Part shown: piece after piece, positions 51,401 to 58,187 of the stretch
Numbering within the stretch: the stretch's first letter is position 1
How the letters are laid out: each line of letters begins with the position of its first letter
DNA from: Galaxea fascicularis
Taxonomy: Eukaryota > Cnidaria > Anthozoa > Scleractinia > Euphylliidae
Length of the DNA: 64,000 nt
Direction: 5' to 3'
Assembly (NCBI GenBank): GCA_948470475.1
Contig: OX419341.1
Coordinates: forward strand, 8,742,801 to 8,806,800
The notes under the pieces: model-generated
Seen by the model: the letters and a program-made list of their open reading frames with translations, nothing else
Database searches by the model: none
What the model was told of the DNA's origin: nothing
Made by a program: the position numbers and the translations under genes

Positions 51401-52135
51401 AAAGTTTTGACGGTGGTTCTGTGACAAGGTGTGGAGATTTAGTTTGCACAAGTTTTTATGTTGTTCAAGTATACTGCAAGCTACACACAGGCTAGCATTT
51501 ATTTGACAATCTAGTTTAAGCCCTTTAAAATTAATTTTTGTTATCTTAACTGCAGTGTTTATAAACTCACTGTAAAACATAGAAGAAACCTATTCTAATA
51601 AGCTGATAAGTTCAGTTCTTTTACGTCAGTGTCGTGGTTGGGAAAAAGGGTACCGAAACTGCTTGACAGGATGAAAAAATAAAATAACTAACAAGTCTGG
51701 CTAGTGAAGAATTTGTTTTGGCTGGTGAATCAAATGTGTGCACTAGCCACCGGGCTAGTAAGCTGCAAAGTTAGTCTCGAGCCCTGACTGTAATTAGCTA
51801 CAATTACATGTTGCACTGATTGGCACAGTTCCTGACTACCAAATTTTACGTTTCTCTTTTATCAAAGAAATAAGACAATCATATCACTTCTGCAAAATTA
51901 TAATACATACTTGAACAATAAAGGATTTTGGTGGGAGGGGGGCTATATTAACTATTATTATATGGGTAGCTCCGTGAGCGGGCAAGATGAACCAAATCCC
52001 GTGCTGTGATTGGCTACCCGAGTGGGCAAGATGGAGCGATCTTGCCCGCTCGGGATTACGCGCTTTGTCCCGCAAGAAAAATTTCTCTGAAGCCGGCTCT
52101 TATCCCATATAATAAATCCTTTATTGACCAAGCTT

Positions 52136-52170
<35 letters not shown>

Positions 52171-52181
52171 TTTTTTGCGAG

Positions 52182-52214
<33 letters not shown>

Positions 52215-55200
52215 CACGCAAAAAAAGAACTTGGCCAATATCCAGCCATCTTGACCGAACAAGCTTGGTCAATAACCCATACTTAATATTAACTATAATC
52301 ACCTTGTTTCTCACTTTATAAAAGAGACGAGCCATGAAATTTTGACTCTTGTGTACCTACAGCTGTACTATAGCTAATGTGACCAACCCATGAATACAGT
52401 CAAATTCTTTTTGCCAGCTGATTGTCATATTAATGGGGTTCCATTGTGCATTGTATAAACAACACAAAAGGAACAGCTGTCAACCTTTAACCTTTGCGGC
52501 ATCAGCACAGTAATGCACTAATTTATTAGCAACACCTACTCTGTGAGTCGACTATTGAGTTGTCCAGGATCAGTAGTATCAAACCAACCAATGTCCTGTT
52601 TTAGAACAGATCTGAAGAAAGCCAAGCGCATTTTTTTCACCTGACGCGTGGCAGCCAGTGACCACAATGTCATCTGTCCATAGGCTACCACCAGGTTTCC
52701 AATAGCCAAATAAACATAGTATAAAGCAAATTTTGTCATCTCATCTTCAAGATCAAATGGCTCTGTGACATTGCCTACTTGCAATTTTTCAAAGTTAATG
52801 AAGCTGTCAATGAGATCCCCAAAGATGATAAACTGTAGAGGAACTGCTGCACCATGGCCTAATGCTGCTACTGTTCCAAATACCATGAGCAAAACATCTA
52901 TCCTATCACTGAAACGAAACTGAAATATGAAAAACGTAATGTTCAGTTATACATTTTAAAACTACCAAAAAAGGAAAATGTGAGTCTCATAAAGAAAGCT
53001 ATAACTAGACAAATTATTGCACACAGACTTCAGCAAAAAAACAACAACAACCACACAATTACATCTGTACGACGTAAGCACTCCAGCCTGTGCATATATA
53101 ACTGTACATGTACATTGTAAATGTTCTAGTGTTCTTTCTTCTGTCTAGACTGCTAGTGATGTGTTGCCAGATTTTTGAGCTCAAAGCAGATCCCAGTGCA
53201 AATCGACTAGCTGACTATTTGATAGCCTTTCTCAGTCATATCCTTACTGCTAATTTAGGTCTTTTGTCCCTTTTCAATTTTCTGGCCATGTTTCTTGAAC
53301 TATGGCATTATTTTACTCATGTGTTTCCTCCGCTTGCAACACAGTGTATTTCAGTTACTCATTTTCAGAATAAATATTACTACTTCAAAAAAGAAAACCT
53401 CCAGGAGTGATGAAGGACTGACACGCCTGGACTCTGAGGTTTTCCTTTTTGGCCGGTGACTGGTGATTTTTACCACCTGTGAACGGCTCAGTCGCCTGCA
53501 ACTGCACGCCAAACAATCAAAAAAATTAAAAAAATTAAAAAAAAAAAAGTTATTATTTTTGCTGATGTGCCCATACATTTCTGCCTGCTTTGCTTAAGTT
53601 GACTGCAACTTCATTTGAAAAGGAAAATCCTACTGATCCCTCAGAGAAGTCTAAACAAGAAGTATCTGGTTTGATAAGAACCAGTATTTCATACATGGGT
53701 GTTGAGTATTTGATGTAACTACAATACTGATCACAGTTAAGAGCTATTTAATTTCTTGAACAGGCCTTACCAGTTGAAATAAAGGTACTGCTGGTGGTTT
53801 CTCTTCCTTTTCTTTCCCTTTCTTTTTTCCTTTCTCATCTTTCTCACCACTGTTCAAACGGAAATAAATAATGCAATAAATAAAATCGCTGAGTCTTACA
53901 GTTTTAGTTGTAAGAACTGATTCATGTTATTTTGTCTGTTCTACAGTACACTGTACTTCTTGAATTAGGAATAGCCTACATCTATTCTGTCAGTGGATTG
54001 ATGAAATAGCAAACCAGTCACTTTGCTCTTGAGAACAGAATGAACAGATTATTGTTCATGCATATGTTGTATGTTAAAATGATTTCAACCTTCACAGATC
54101 ATGAATAATTGACTTGATTCGAACCTCTTGTCTTACAAACCCTTGTTTTCAGAACTTTCACAGAGGCTTTAAATGATATTTGTATGGTGAAAATCATTTA
54201 ACAGAATGTGCTGGGCACTTTCGTCATCTGATATCAGTTTGCCTCATTTTAAAGTCTGAATTCCACTCTGAAAACCTTACCTTGATAGCCAATCAGATGG
54301 CAAGAATTCATCTTGCTATGGAATTCTTTGAAAAATTTAAACTTTATTCTTTGTATCCTGCTATTCATAAAAAGGATAAATACCAATGTACAGAATGCAT
54401 CCTTTATCCATTTGTTATTATTCCATGTGTAACAGTTTGCAGCATAAGCTATTTTTACCTTAAGTTAAAAATTCAGAGCAAGTGTTCCATCACCCAGATA
54501 CTTGAGTTGTTACACAAACCAGTTATTGAATATTAGAAAGAGTTCATAAAAAAAACACCATACCATGACCATGGGGCCACTCCACAACAAAATCACACAT
54601 TTTCACAAACCTGTTGTATGGATGTTATGAAAATACTGTAGAAGATTAGCTTTCACACATCACTTGTCTTGTTACCCAAATTGACAGTGTTTGATTTCAA
54701 ATTCAACATTTTTAAAATTTATGCCTCAAATAAAAAAGGCATTGATCACCAAAAGACTCTTTGAATTCTCCAATCCATCACAAATCCACCTTAACATACA
54801 GCTGTACTTTGAAGATTGTACCAACAACAAATTAGTTATTTCATTAAACACATTGTAGACATGCCCACGAAACATAATATTACAGTGCACGGAGTGACCG
54901 CTGGCTACAGTTTCTGTGGGCTTATGGAAAAGCAAACATTCAATTAAAATGCATTTATAGAATCTGGCATCTTATATTGCCATTTGACCTCTGTTTGGCA
55001 GATCTAATGTCTTGAGTTTTTTTAACACCAGCATTAAATTAAATCTTTACAGTGTAAGTCTCTCATGTTACTTACAATCTGTGTTTACTGATAGACACTT
55101 ATTGGTGTGGTTGCACAGAAATAAGTCTAGACGAAAAAAAAAAATCAAAAACAGAAGAAACATTGCAAATATGGGTGCAAATATTTGCTTGTAGCATTCA

Positions 55201-56296
55201 ATAGTTATAGGCTTGAACCCCACAGAACTCTTTCTTTTGTAAGTTTTAAAGAATTTTTGTTTGGGTTATTAAAGCATAAGCTTACGTTCATGTACATCTA
55301 ATTTCAGGTCTCTCTAATTTTCACGTATATGTTGTGGTTCAAATTTTTCTTTGGTTTAAAAAATTTAAAACCAGTTTAATTTTTGTTTTCCTTTATCTCT
55401 GATTATGGTAATGGCTCTGAAATGAAGGGAAATCAAAATTAAACTGGTTTGAAAATTTTAAACTAAAGAAAAATTTGAACCACAACATGTACATGTGCGC
55501 ACTACACGTTCCTCTCGGAGACCGTCTTAATCGGGAACGAAGTGCGGATTCTAAATGCAAAAGCCCAAGATTGAACTTGAACTTAAAATCGGTTATCTAT
55601 CGTTTTCATGTAAAACAAAACAACAAAACGTGCAGGCAAGCACACCGATAACTGTGCTACAAATTTTTGCATATTTATGTCCCGGTCCACAGCGCTACTC
55701 CAATGAGGCAATTTCATGATCCGTGCACCTCGTGCTCCAAGTACAGAGTGCACTAACCCAGCTGTTAGCGACCGCTTGGTTTTGACAACTTCAGTCAGTC
55801 ATTAGAGTGTCTCGAGCTGAGCTTGCCGTATGATAGAAGAAAAGGAGCGAAAATAAAGCACTGAAGCAACTGAAGCGGCAAACCCAAGCGTTAAGCTTAT
55901 TATGATGTTTGCAGCTGAAACACACAGTCACACAAATGTTCTTACGTAATTAAGCTTCTTCATGCCATATTAAATTTACGCGCCAAATCATTCTGCTTTC
56001 ACCAGAAGTTGAAACTTTTGAAGTGTATTGAATCGCATAGAGTTACTAAGCCAAATCTACATGTGATTCAGTGGTTGCAGAGGACAAAAGGTTTACCCTC
56101 ACCTGTCATCAGCGTCCGTGGGAGCCGATCCATTTTTACCGGTTTCGCCGTTCCTGAAAATTTCATCCTTGGAAGGCGCAATTTTGACCTCTAATTCATT
56201 AACAGCTTTGCCAGGGTATGGAGGGGGATCGGGTAACGAGCTTACTTCTGTTGCTGGACGATAAGTCCCGACCATACCTTCTTCCATACCTTCCAT
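25610..56296 (-). CDS. ABCB1: ABCB1-type (P-glycoprotein/MDR) full ABC transporter, 27 exons
   Basis: Exons on the minus strand: 56103-56296, 53771-53849, 52540-52919, 50013-50184, 49396-49520, 48875-48991, 48243-48297, 47403-47516, 46606-46722, 45155-45280, 44426-44629, 43657-43827, 42390-42551, 40886-40958, 40369-40538, 39283-39465, 38853-38957, 38529-38606, 36020-36103, 34578-34787, 32311-32411, 31747-31887, 30872-31028, 30146-30343, 29554-29760, 28825-28971, 25610-25816. They sum to 4077 nt: 1358 residues plus stop, every junction GT-AG and in phase. Layout: TMD1, NBD1, linker, TMD2, NBD2, as in multidrug efflux pumps of the plasma membrane. The start is the first in-frame ATG (56296); the frame stays open 5' of it (through VFRVGAEARFENPV), so a further 5' exon is possible. 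Introns hold many mobile fragments but no exon is broken. B1 versus B4/B11-type orthology is not resolvable in a cnidarian; substrates are inferred. Confidence 0.93.
26529..26808. repeat. Foldback element with GGTCCGCCATTACTTA ends
   Basis: GGTCCGCCATTACTTA at 26529 pairs with TTAGTAATGGCGGACC ending at 26808. The inner pairing is weaker (CTCACTAGCTTAAAATTTC against CTTAAACCAGTGAGT). No ORF. Confidence 0.7.
26990..27960 (-). mobile_element. LINE (non-LTR retrotransposon) fragment: reverse transcriptase C-half
   Basis: Minus-strand reading of 27540-27910 gives a [20 protein letters not shown] block, then [13 protein letters not shown], with the RT catalytic YADD. A further block from about 27520 down to 27300 reads [20 protein letters not shown] and [12 protein letters not shown], the conserved region after RT in CR1-like LINEs. 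It is 5'-truncated and frame-broken, hence dead. Confidence 0.85.
29487..29541. repeat. GACT/GATT tetranucleotide microsatellite next to an ABCB exon
   Basis: About 13 units of GACT or GATT. On the minus strand it begins roughly 12 bp inside the intron after exon 25 (donor at 29553). A second simple repeat (CAA/ATA units, about 29790-29831) lies just upstream of the exon 25 acceptor. Confidence 0.85.
30872..39465 (-). CDS. ABCB1: ABCB: TMD2 (exons 16-23)
   Basis: Exon 16 (39283-39465): [22 protein letters not shown]7. Exon 17 (38853-38957): TM8. Exon 18 (38529-38606): [19 protein letters not shown]. Exon 19 (36020-36103): [20 protein letters not shown], the coupling helix. Exon 20 (34578-34787): [20 protein letters not shown] (TM9-TM10). 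Exon 21 (32311-32411): [16 protein letters not shown]. Exon 22 (31747-31887): TM11. Exon 23 (30872-31028): [20 protein letters not shown] (TM12), then the lead into NBD2. Confidence 0.92.
32715..33316. mobile_element. MITE with TAGGGAGTTT termini, copy 1, interrupted (ABCB intron 20)
   Basis: Starts TAGGGAGTTTAATAAACGAG and ends with the matching complement of AACTCCTTA. The interior shares CTTGGAAAATGCTG, GCTCACGTTCT, AAACGCACGTGCA and GATTGTTTTTGCTCAT-type blocks with 33761-34112. A second element (33034-33261) is inserted near its right end. Confidence 0.8.
33034..33261. mobile_element. Nested TA-flanked MITE with GGTGGGTTCACACTAGAC termini
   Basis: A perfect 18-bp inverted repeat, GGTGGGTTCACACTAGAC at 33034 and its complement ending at 33261, with TA on both sides. 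Comparison with the uninterrupted copy at 33761-34112 shows the insertion point. The interior is rich in CAAGTGCACTT-like palindromes. Confidence 0.9.
33761..34112. mobile_element. MITE with TAGGGAGTTTTAGCAACGAC termini, copy 2
   Basis: The left end TAGGGAGTTTTAGCAACGAC is matched by TCGTTGCTAAAACTCCCTA at the right. This is the uninterrupted version of copy 1. Confidence 0.85.
34111..34490. mobile_element. MITE of the TAGGGAG family, copy 3, inverted and abutting copy 2
   Basis: Begins TAATAGGGAGCTTCAACGAC directly after copy 2 and runs in the opposite orientation (CAACGGCAACGAGAACTCC near the start, GTCGTTTTCGTTGGCGTC near the end). The right terminus is decayed. Confidence 0.7.
35369..35654. 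mobile_element. MITE with TTAAAGCGGTTTTCAAT termini (ABCB intron 19)
   Basis: The left end TTAAAGCGGTTTTCAATTAA pairs with TTGAAAACCACTTTAA at the right; the following GTGTCG / CGACAC also pair. The interior has CCAATCAGA / TCTGATTGG inverted blocks. Confidence 0.8.
36413..36448. repeat. (ATT)n microsatellite (ABCB intron 18)
   Basis: About 12 uninterrupted ATT units. The stretch before it (36180-36410) shows nothing I recognise. Confidence 0.95.
36822..37115. repeat. Repeated GGCCAAGGTGTT...ACCGGCAGT units in both orientations
   Basis: Three related stretches of about 40 bp at 36832-36870, 37046-37090 and 37075-37115 share TTAAAAACACT, TGACCGGCAGT and a GGCCAaGgTGTT edge, two in one orientation and one inverted, as in a decayed inverted-repeat element. 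37190-37500 next to it has CCGGAAATTCCGG-type palindromes with no clear element borders. Confidence 0.45.
40369..40958 (-). CDS. ABCB1: ABCB: linker between the halves (exons 14-15)
   Basis: Exon 14 (40886-40958) encodes [12 protein letters not shown] followed by a run of Asp ([12 protein letters not shown]). Exon 15 (40369-40538) is Ser/Arg-rich, with [34 protein letters not shown] and further Ser/Lys: several basic-x-x-Ser sites like those phosphorylated in the P-glycoprotein linker. The exon 15 acceptor is set by phase: CAG before 40538 keeps the frame, while the CAG 16 bp upstream would not. Its donor GTGCAG is weak. Confidence 0.85.
41160..41302. repeat. Dispersed repeat with C-run, copy 2 (ABCB intron 13)
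   Basis: Same block order as 13005-13160: C-run, CACATTTTC, GGCAAAT, AACTAGGAAAGTA, ATATCACTGGTTGCC, GTGCTTTTTGG. It lies directly before the SINE that starts near 41312. Confidence 0.55.
41312..41770 (+). mobile_element. tRNA-derived SINE (ABCB intron 13)
   Basis: tRNA-like head with A box TAGCTCAATTGATAGAGC at 41321-41338 and B box GGATTCAAACC at 41364-41374, then a long unrelated body (AGGAGAAAGTGCTGCCTTTG, GATAAGGACGATAAAACCG). Mismatches in the acceptor stem, the presence of a body, and intronic location favour a SINE over a tRNA gene. The 3' end is approximate. Confidence 0.75.
42390..46722 (-). CDS. ABCB1: ABCB: first nucleotide-binding domain (exons 9-13)
   Basis: Exon 9 (46606-46722): [15 protein letters not shown], the A-loop Tyr. 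Exon 10 (45155-45280): Walker [11 protein letters not shown]476. Exon 11 (44426-44629): Q-loop [10 protein letters not shown]. Exon 12 (43657-43827): signature LSGGQ (574-578) and Walker [13 protein letters not shown] with catalytic E599. Exon 13 (42390-42551): H-loop [11 protein letters not shown]630. All ATP-site motifs are canonical. Confidence 0.94.
42911..43062. repeat. 152-bp foldback (ABCB intron 12)
   Basis: TATCAAAATTCAGCTTG at the left pairs with CAAGCTGAATTCTGATA at the right; AAGGCCCAGAGGACA pairs with TGTCCTCTGGGCCTT. The loop is unique. Confidence 0.8.
43205..43520 (-). mobile_element. Penelope-like retroelement fragment: GIY-YIG endonuclease end
   Basis: The minus strand reads [20 protein letters not shown] then [11 protein letters not shown], matching the GIY-YIG N-terminal layout of Penelope-like elements (Tyr, the CCHH-like Cys pairs, Arg, His). 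After a frameshift it reads [20 protein letters not shown], and after another [20 protein letters not shown], the usual C-terminal end. The second GIY-YIG element reads YVE instead of YVG. Dead 5'-truncated copy. Confidence 0.85.
45851..46539. mobile_element. PiggyBac-like non-autonomous element with TTAA duplication (ABCB intron 9)
   Basis: Perfect 15-bp inverted ends CCCTTTAACTCCCAA and TTGGGAGTTAAAGGG, flanked by TTAA on both sides (45847-45850, 46540-46543). CCC-initial ends with TTAA target duplication are the piggyBac hallmark. Internal TTTGGTCACC / GGTGACC-type and GGCGACC motifs recur on both strands. No transposase. Confidence 0.85.
47403..50184 (-). CDS. ABCB1: ABCB: TMD1, TM3-TM6 (exons 4-8)
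   Basis: Exon 4 (50013-50184): [20 protein letters not shown], then two hydrophobic helices with [16 protein letters not shown]. Exon 5 (49396-49520): the cytoplasmic extension [20 protein letters not shown]. Exon 6 (48875-48991): second coupling region and TM5. Exon 7 (48243-48297, only 55 bp): [18 protein letters not shown]. Exon 8 (47403-47516): [19 protein letters not shown], then [14 protein letters not shown], which leads into NBD1. Confidence 0.92.
49127..49160. repeat. (TTTA)n microsatellite (ABCB intron 5)
   Basis: Tandem TTTA units, slightly interrupted, continuing with TTGATTATTTATTTA. Confidence 0.9.
50878..51786. mobile_element. 909-bp element with CAGGGCTTGAGACTA termini (ABCB intron 3)
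   Basis: CAGGGCTTGAGACTA at 50878 is inverted against TAGTCTCGAGCCCTG ending at 51786. ACTGTA flanks both sides (50872-50877 and 51787-51792), a 6-bp target duplication. Subterminal ACTAGCCA / TGGCTAGT motifs are repeated at both ends. No transposase ORF seen. Confidence 0.88.
51955..52280. repeat. Two palindromic units, the second a 155-bp near-perfect foldback (ABCB intron 3)
   Basis: 51955-52116: TATTATATGGG and CCCATATAATA ends with inner GAGCGGGCAAGAT / ATCTTGCCCGCTC pairing. 52121-52275: arms of about 72 bp from TTATTGACCAAGCTTGTTCG to its complement at 52275, with GGTCAAGATGGCTGGATATT inside, nearly mismatch-free, around a short GAC-CTCGACTTCGTCTCG-GTC apex. Confidence 0.88.
52540..56296 (-). 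CDS. ABCB1: ABCB: cytoplasmic N-tail and TM1-TM2 (exons 1-3)
   Basis: Exon 1 gives a charged, Pro-rich tail ([20 protein letters not shown]). Exon 2 (53771-53849) is Lys/Glu-rich ([17 protein letters not shown]) then PPAVPLFQL. Exon 3 (52540-52919) starts [20 protein letters not shown] (TM1) and runs through TM2 to the coupling segment [19 protein letters not shown], the family hallmark. The tail before TM1 is about 100 residues, roughly twice that of human P-glycoprotein. Confidence 0.9.
53517..53550. repeat. A-rich simple repeat (AAAATT)n
   Basis: Several AAAAATT units in tandem, then a poly-A stretch. ABCB intron 2. Confidence 0.7.
55329..55491. repeat. 163-bp foldback (ABCB intron 1)
   Basis: The left arm TGTTGTGGTTCAAATTTTTC... 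and right arm ...AAATTTGAACCACAACA are about 65 bp each with few mismatches, including AAACCAGTTTAATTTT / AAAATTAAACTGGTTT. One related arm is seen alone at 9617-9707. Confidence 0.85.
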
Positions 56297-57191
56297 CACA
56301 ACCCGTCGGCTACGGCTCGATAGTGATCTCTGTTCGTGCTTGTAGACAGGGTTTTCAAAACGAGCCTCTGCTCCAACTCTGAACACGTTGCTAATTGCAG
56401 GCCTTTTGTAGGCTTTCGCTGATTTCAGTTGAGGTCAGCAATATCTTGAACTGAAGAACATATGACACATCATTTGATATGGGAATCTCTACGTCTTCAC
56501 CTAAATTTAGCCACTGGCCTAGCACCCGCATTGCGCATGTCAAAGTGGACATAAGCCACAACGCTCTACAACGCAAATATCACGCAAAAGCTAATTGATT
56601 GACATACATGCACGCTAAAAATTTTGACATGGGATGAGGAACTAAAACAAAAAAACAAAAAACGCCTGAAGAAATTATCAAATTGAATTTAAAAGCAATC
56701 ATAACTCATAGTTCTGAGAAAACAGCTCATTTTTTCGGGGTATTGATGTCTGTAAAAACGTAAAATACATGAGGTTACTGGAGGATGGCAACAAAAAATA
56801 TATTTATTTTGCAGTTACTTGAACCTTATTAGCACAAATAACAAAATCGCTGGACGTGTGCGGCATTAAAAAAATCAAGGACTATTGACGTAAAGCCTTT
56901 TACAAGACCTGGTGATGCAATATCCGTTTTCTGAGGGTGCGTGACAAATGTGCTTGTTCCACGGAAGAGATTGGCTCATTAAACATGCAAGCCTGAAACA
57001 GTGTAGTATGGAGTGCGAGCAGCTGGCTTGGTATATAACCATATTTGGGCACTATGAAATCCAGTGCGCAGTAGCACTGATCAGGAACTATTAAAAAGTA
57101 GATATTTTGTCAGCTACTGTTGATTAATTCTTTCACCCGCCGCTACTCTCCCTGGCCGGCATTGAACATTACATGTCTCAACTGCACTTCA
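56297..57191. other. 5' flank of the ABCB gene
   Basis: The ABCB frame stays open upstream of the chosen ATG to a TGA near 56430, so either this is 5' UTR or a further 5' exon joins here (possible acceptors TTCAG before about 56379 and TTAG before about 56393, both with poor pyrimidine tracts). No TATA box or other promoter element that I trust. Confidence 0.4.
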
Positions 57192-57412
57192 GGCCCCGGT
57201 TGTTCAAAGGCTGGATAGCGCTATCCACTAGGCTCGATTTCCGCCGCTCTCTCGTGTCTGGTCTACCCTCCCCGAGAAGAGAAGTTCGGGGGAGGAGCGC
57301 GGGCTTCTTTCCCGGACAGCGGCTGGTAATCGAGCCTAGCTATCCACCGGATAAATCACTATCCAGCGGATAGTGCAATTTGCACTATCCACTGGATAGA
57401 TATTTATCTGCA
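57192..57412. mobile_element. MITE with GGCCCCGGTTGTTCAAAGG terminus, copy 1, split by an insertion
   Basis: Starts GGCCCCGGTTGTTCAAAGG and continues CTGGATAGCGCTATCCAC. It is interrupted at 57229-57338, then resumes with CCGGATAAATCACTATCCA and related TATCC/GGATA palindromic units. Its right end abuts copy 2. Confidence 0.82.
57229..57338. mobile_element. 110-bp nested element with 9-bp target duplication
   Basis: The ends TAGGCTCGATT and AATCGAGCCTA are inverted; the next bases also pair (CCGCT.TC against GA.AGCGG). GCTATCCAC is present directly on both sides (57220-57228 and 57339-57347) but only once in the intact copy 2 at the same place, proving a 9-bp duplication. 9 bp is typical of Mutator-like elements (inference). 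Confidence 0.88.
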
Positions 57413-57559
57413 GGCCCCGGTTGTTCAAAGGCTGGATAGCGCTATCCACCGGATAAATATCTATCCAGTGGATAGTGCAATTAGCTTTCCCATTACTTAT
57501 CCGCTGGATAGTGATTTATCCGGTGGATAGTGCTATCCAACGTTTGAACAACCGGGGCC
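57413..57559. mobile_element. 147-bp MITE with GGCCCCGGTTGTTCAAAGG terminus, copy 2, intact
   Basis: Almost a complete palindrome: GGCCCCGGTTGTTCAAAG at 57413 pairs with its complement ending at 57559. The interior is built from GGATA / TATCC units (GGATAAAT, CACTATCC, AGTGGATAG). Confidence 0.92.
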
Positions 57560-58067
57560 AGGCCGATACTGAATTCTTAACGCTGGGAGAGAGTCCACTG
57601 ATCAGTTTTATGCCTCGTTTAATTATTTGCCTTAGTAACCCAAGCATCACTGAGATTTTGGGCAAGATGACACAAAGATCACAACATCTTCCATTTCATC
57701 GTACTCCGCTAGGTCTCACCAAGCAAAGAGAGCCCCGTGGTGGCATTTAAGTACATGTTCACGCAGTACCTAGTATACCGGAGGGCAAATGTTCCAACGC
57801 ATGAACAATCCGACAAAATAACACGACTCTGATGTGTAAGTATCGCCAACTGCCTAATCATCTCTAACCATTACTAATCATGTTGAACGTCTGACGAAAC
57901 AAGAACTCCATCTTTTCAGTGATTTTTTATCAGTTACCCGAAGAAAACCGAGAGATGTGTAATTCATCATCTACCTGACTGCTTGTTAGCAAAAGAATAA
58001 TGAGCTCATTTTTAACTTCCTTTTCGGGCAGCAGAGTGGTAATTTACTCAAAAAAGCTGTGCATGGA
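57560..58067. other. Spacer between MITE and LINE, nothing recognised
   Basis: No coding sequence, RNA gene or clear repeat structure seen. Confidence 0.4.
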
Positions 58068-58181
58068 TAGAAACGAAGCTTACGGGTGACTGAAATGGCC
58101 TTTTATGGCAATTGCCAATACTGCTAGAAACGAAGCTTACGGGTGACTGAAATGGCCTTTTATGGCAATTGCCAATACTGC
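58068..58181 (+). repeat. 57-bp perfect tandem duplication at the 5' end of the LINE
   Basis: 58068-58124 and 58125-58181 are identical 57-bp units beginning TAGAAACGAAGCTTACGGGT. They lie directly upstream of the LINE coding relic and may be its 5' UTR repeats, or a recent local duplication. Confidence 0.9.
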
Positions 58182-58187
58182 TTACTC

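Noticed and set aside
54180..54536. 118-codon open frame on the plus strand in ABCB intron 1
   Set aside because: Composition resembles translated AT-rich DNA, no family recognised, no splice or promoter support, and it lies antisense to a well-supported intron.
25610..56296. Two separate half-transporter genes instead of one full transporter
   Set aside because: NBD1 runs through in-phase linker exons into TMD2 with no stop codon, start or gap between them, as in full-length ABCB proteins.
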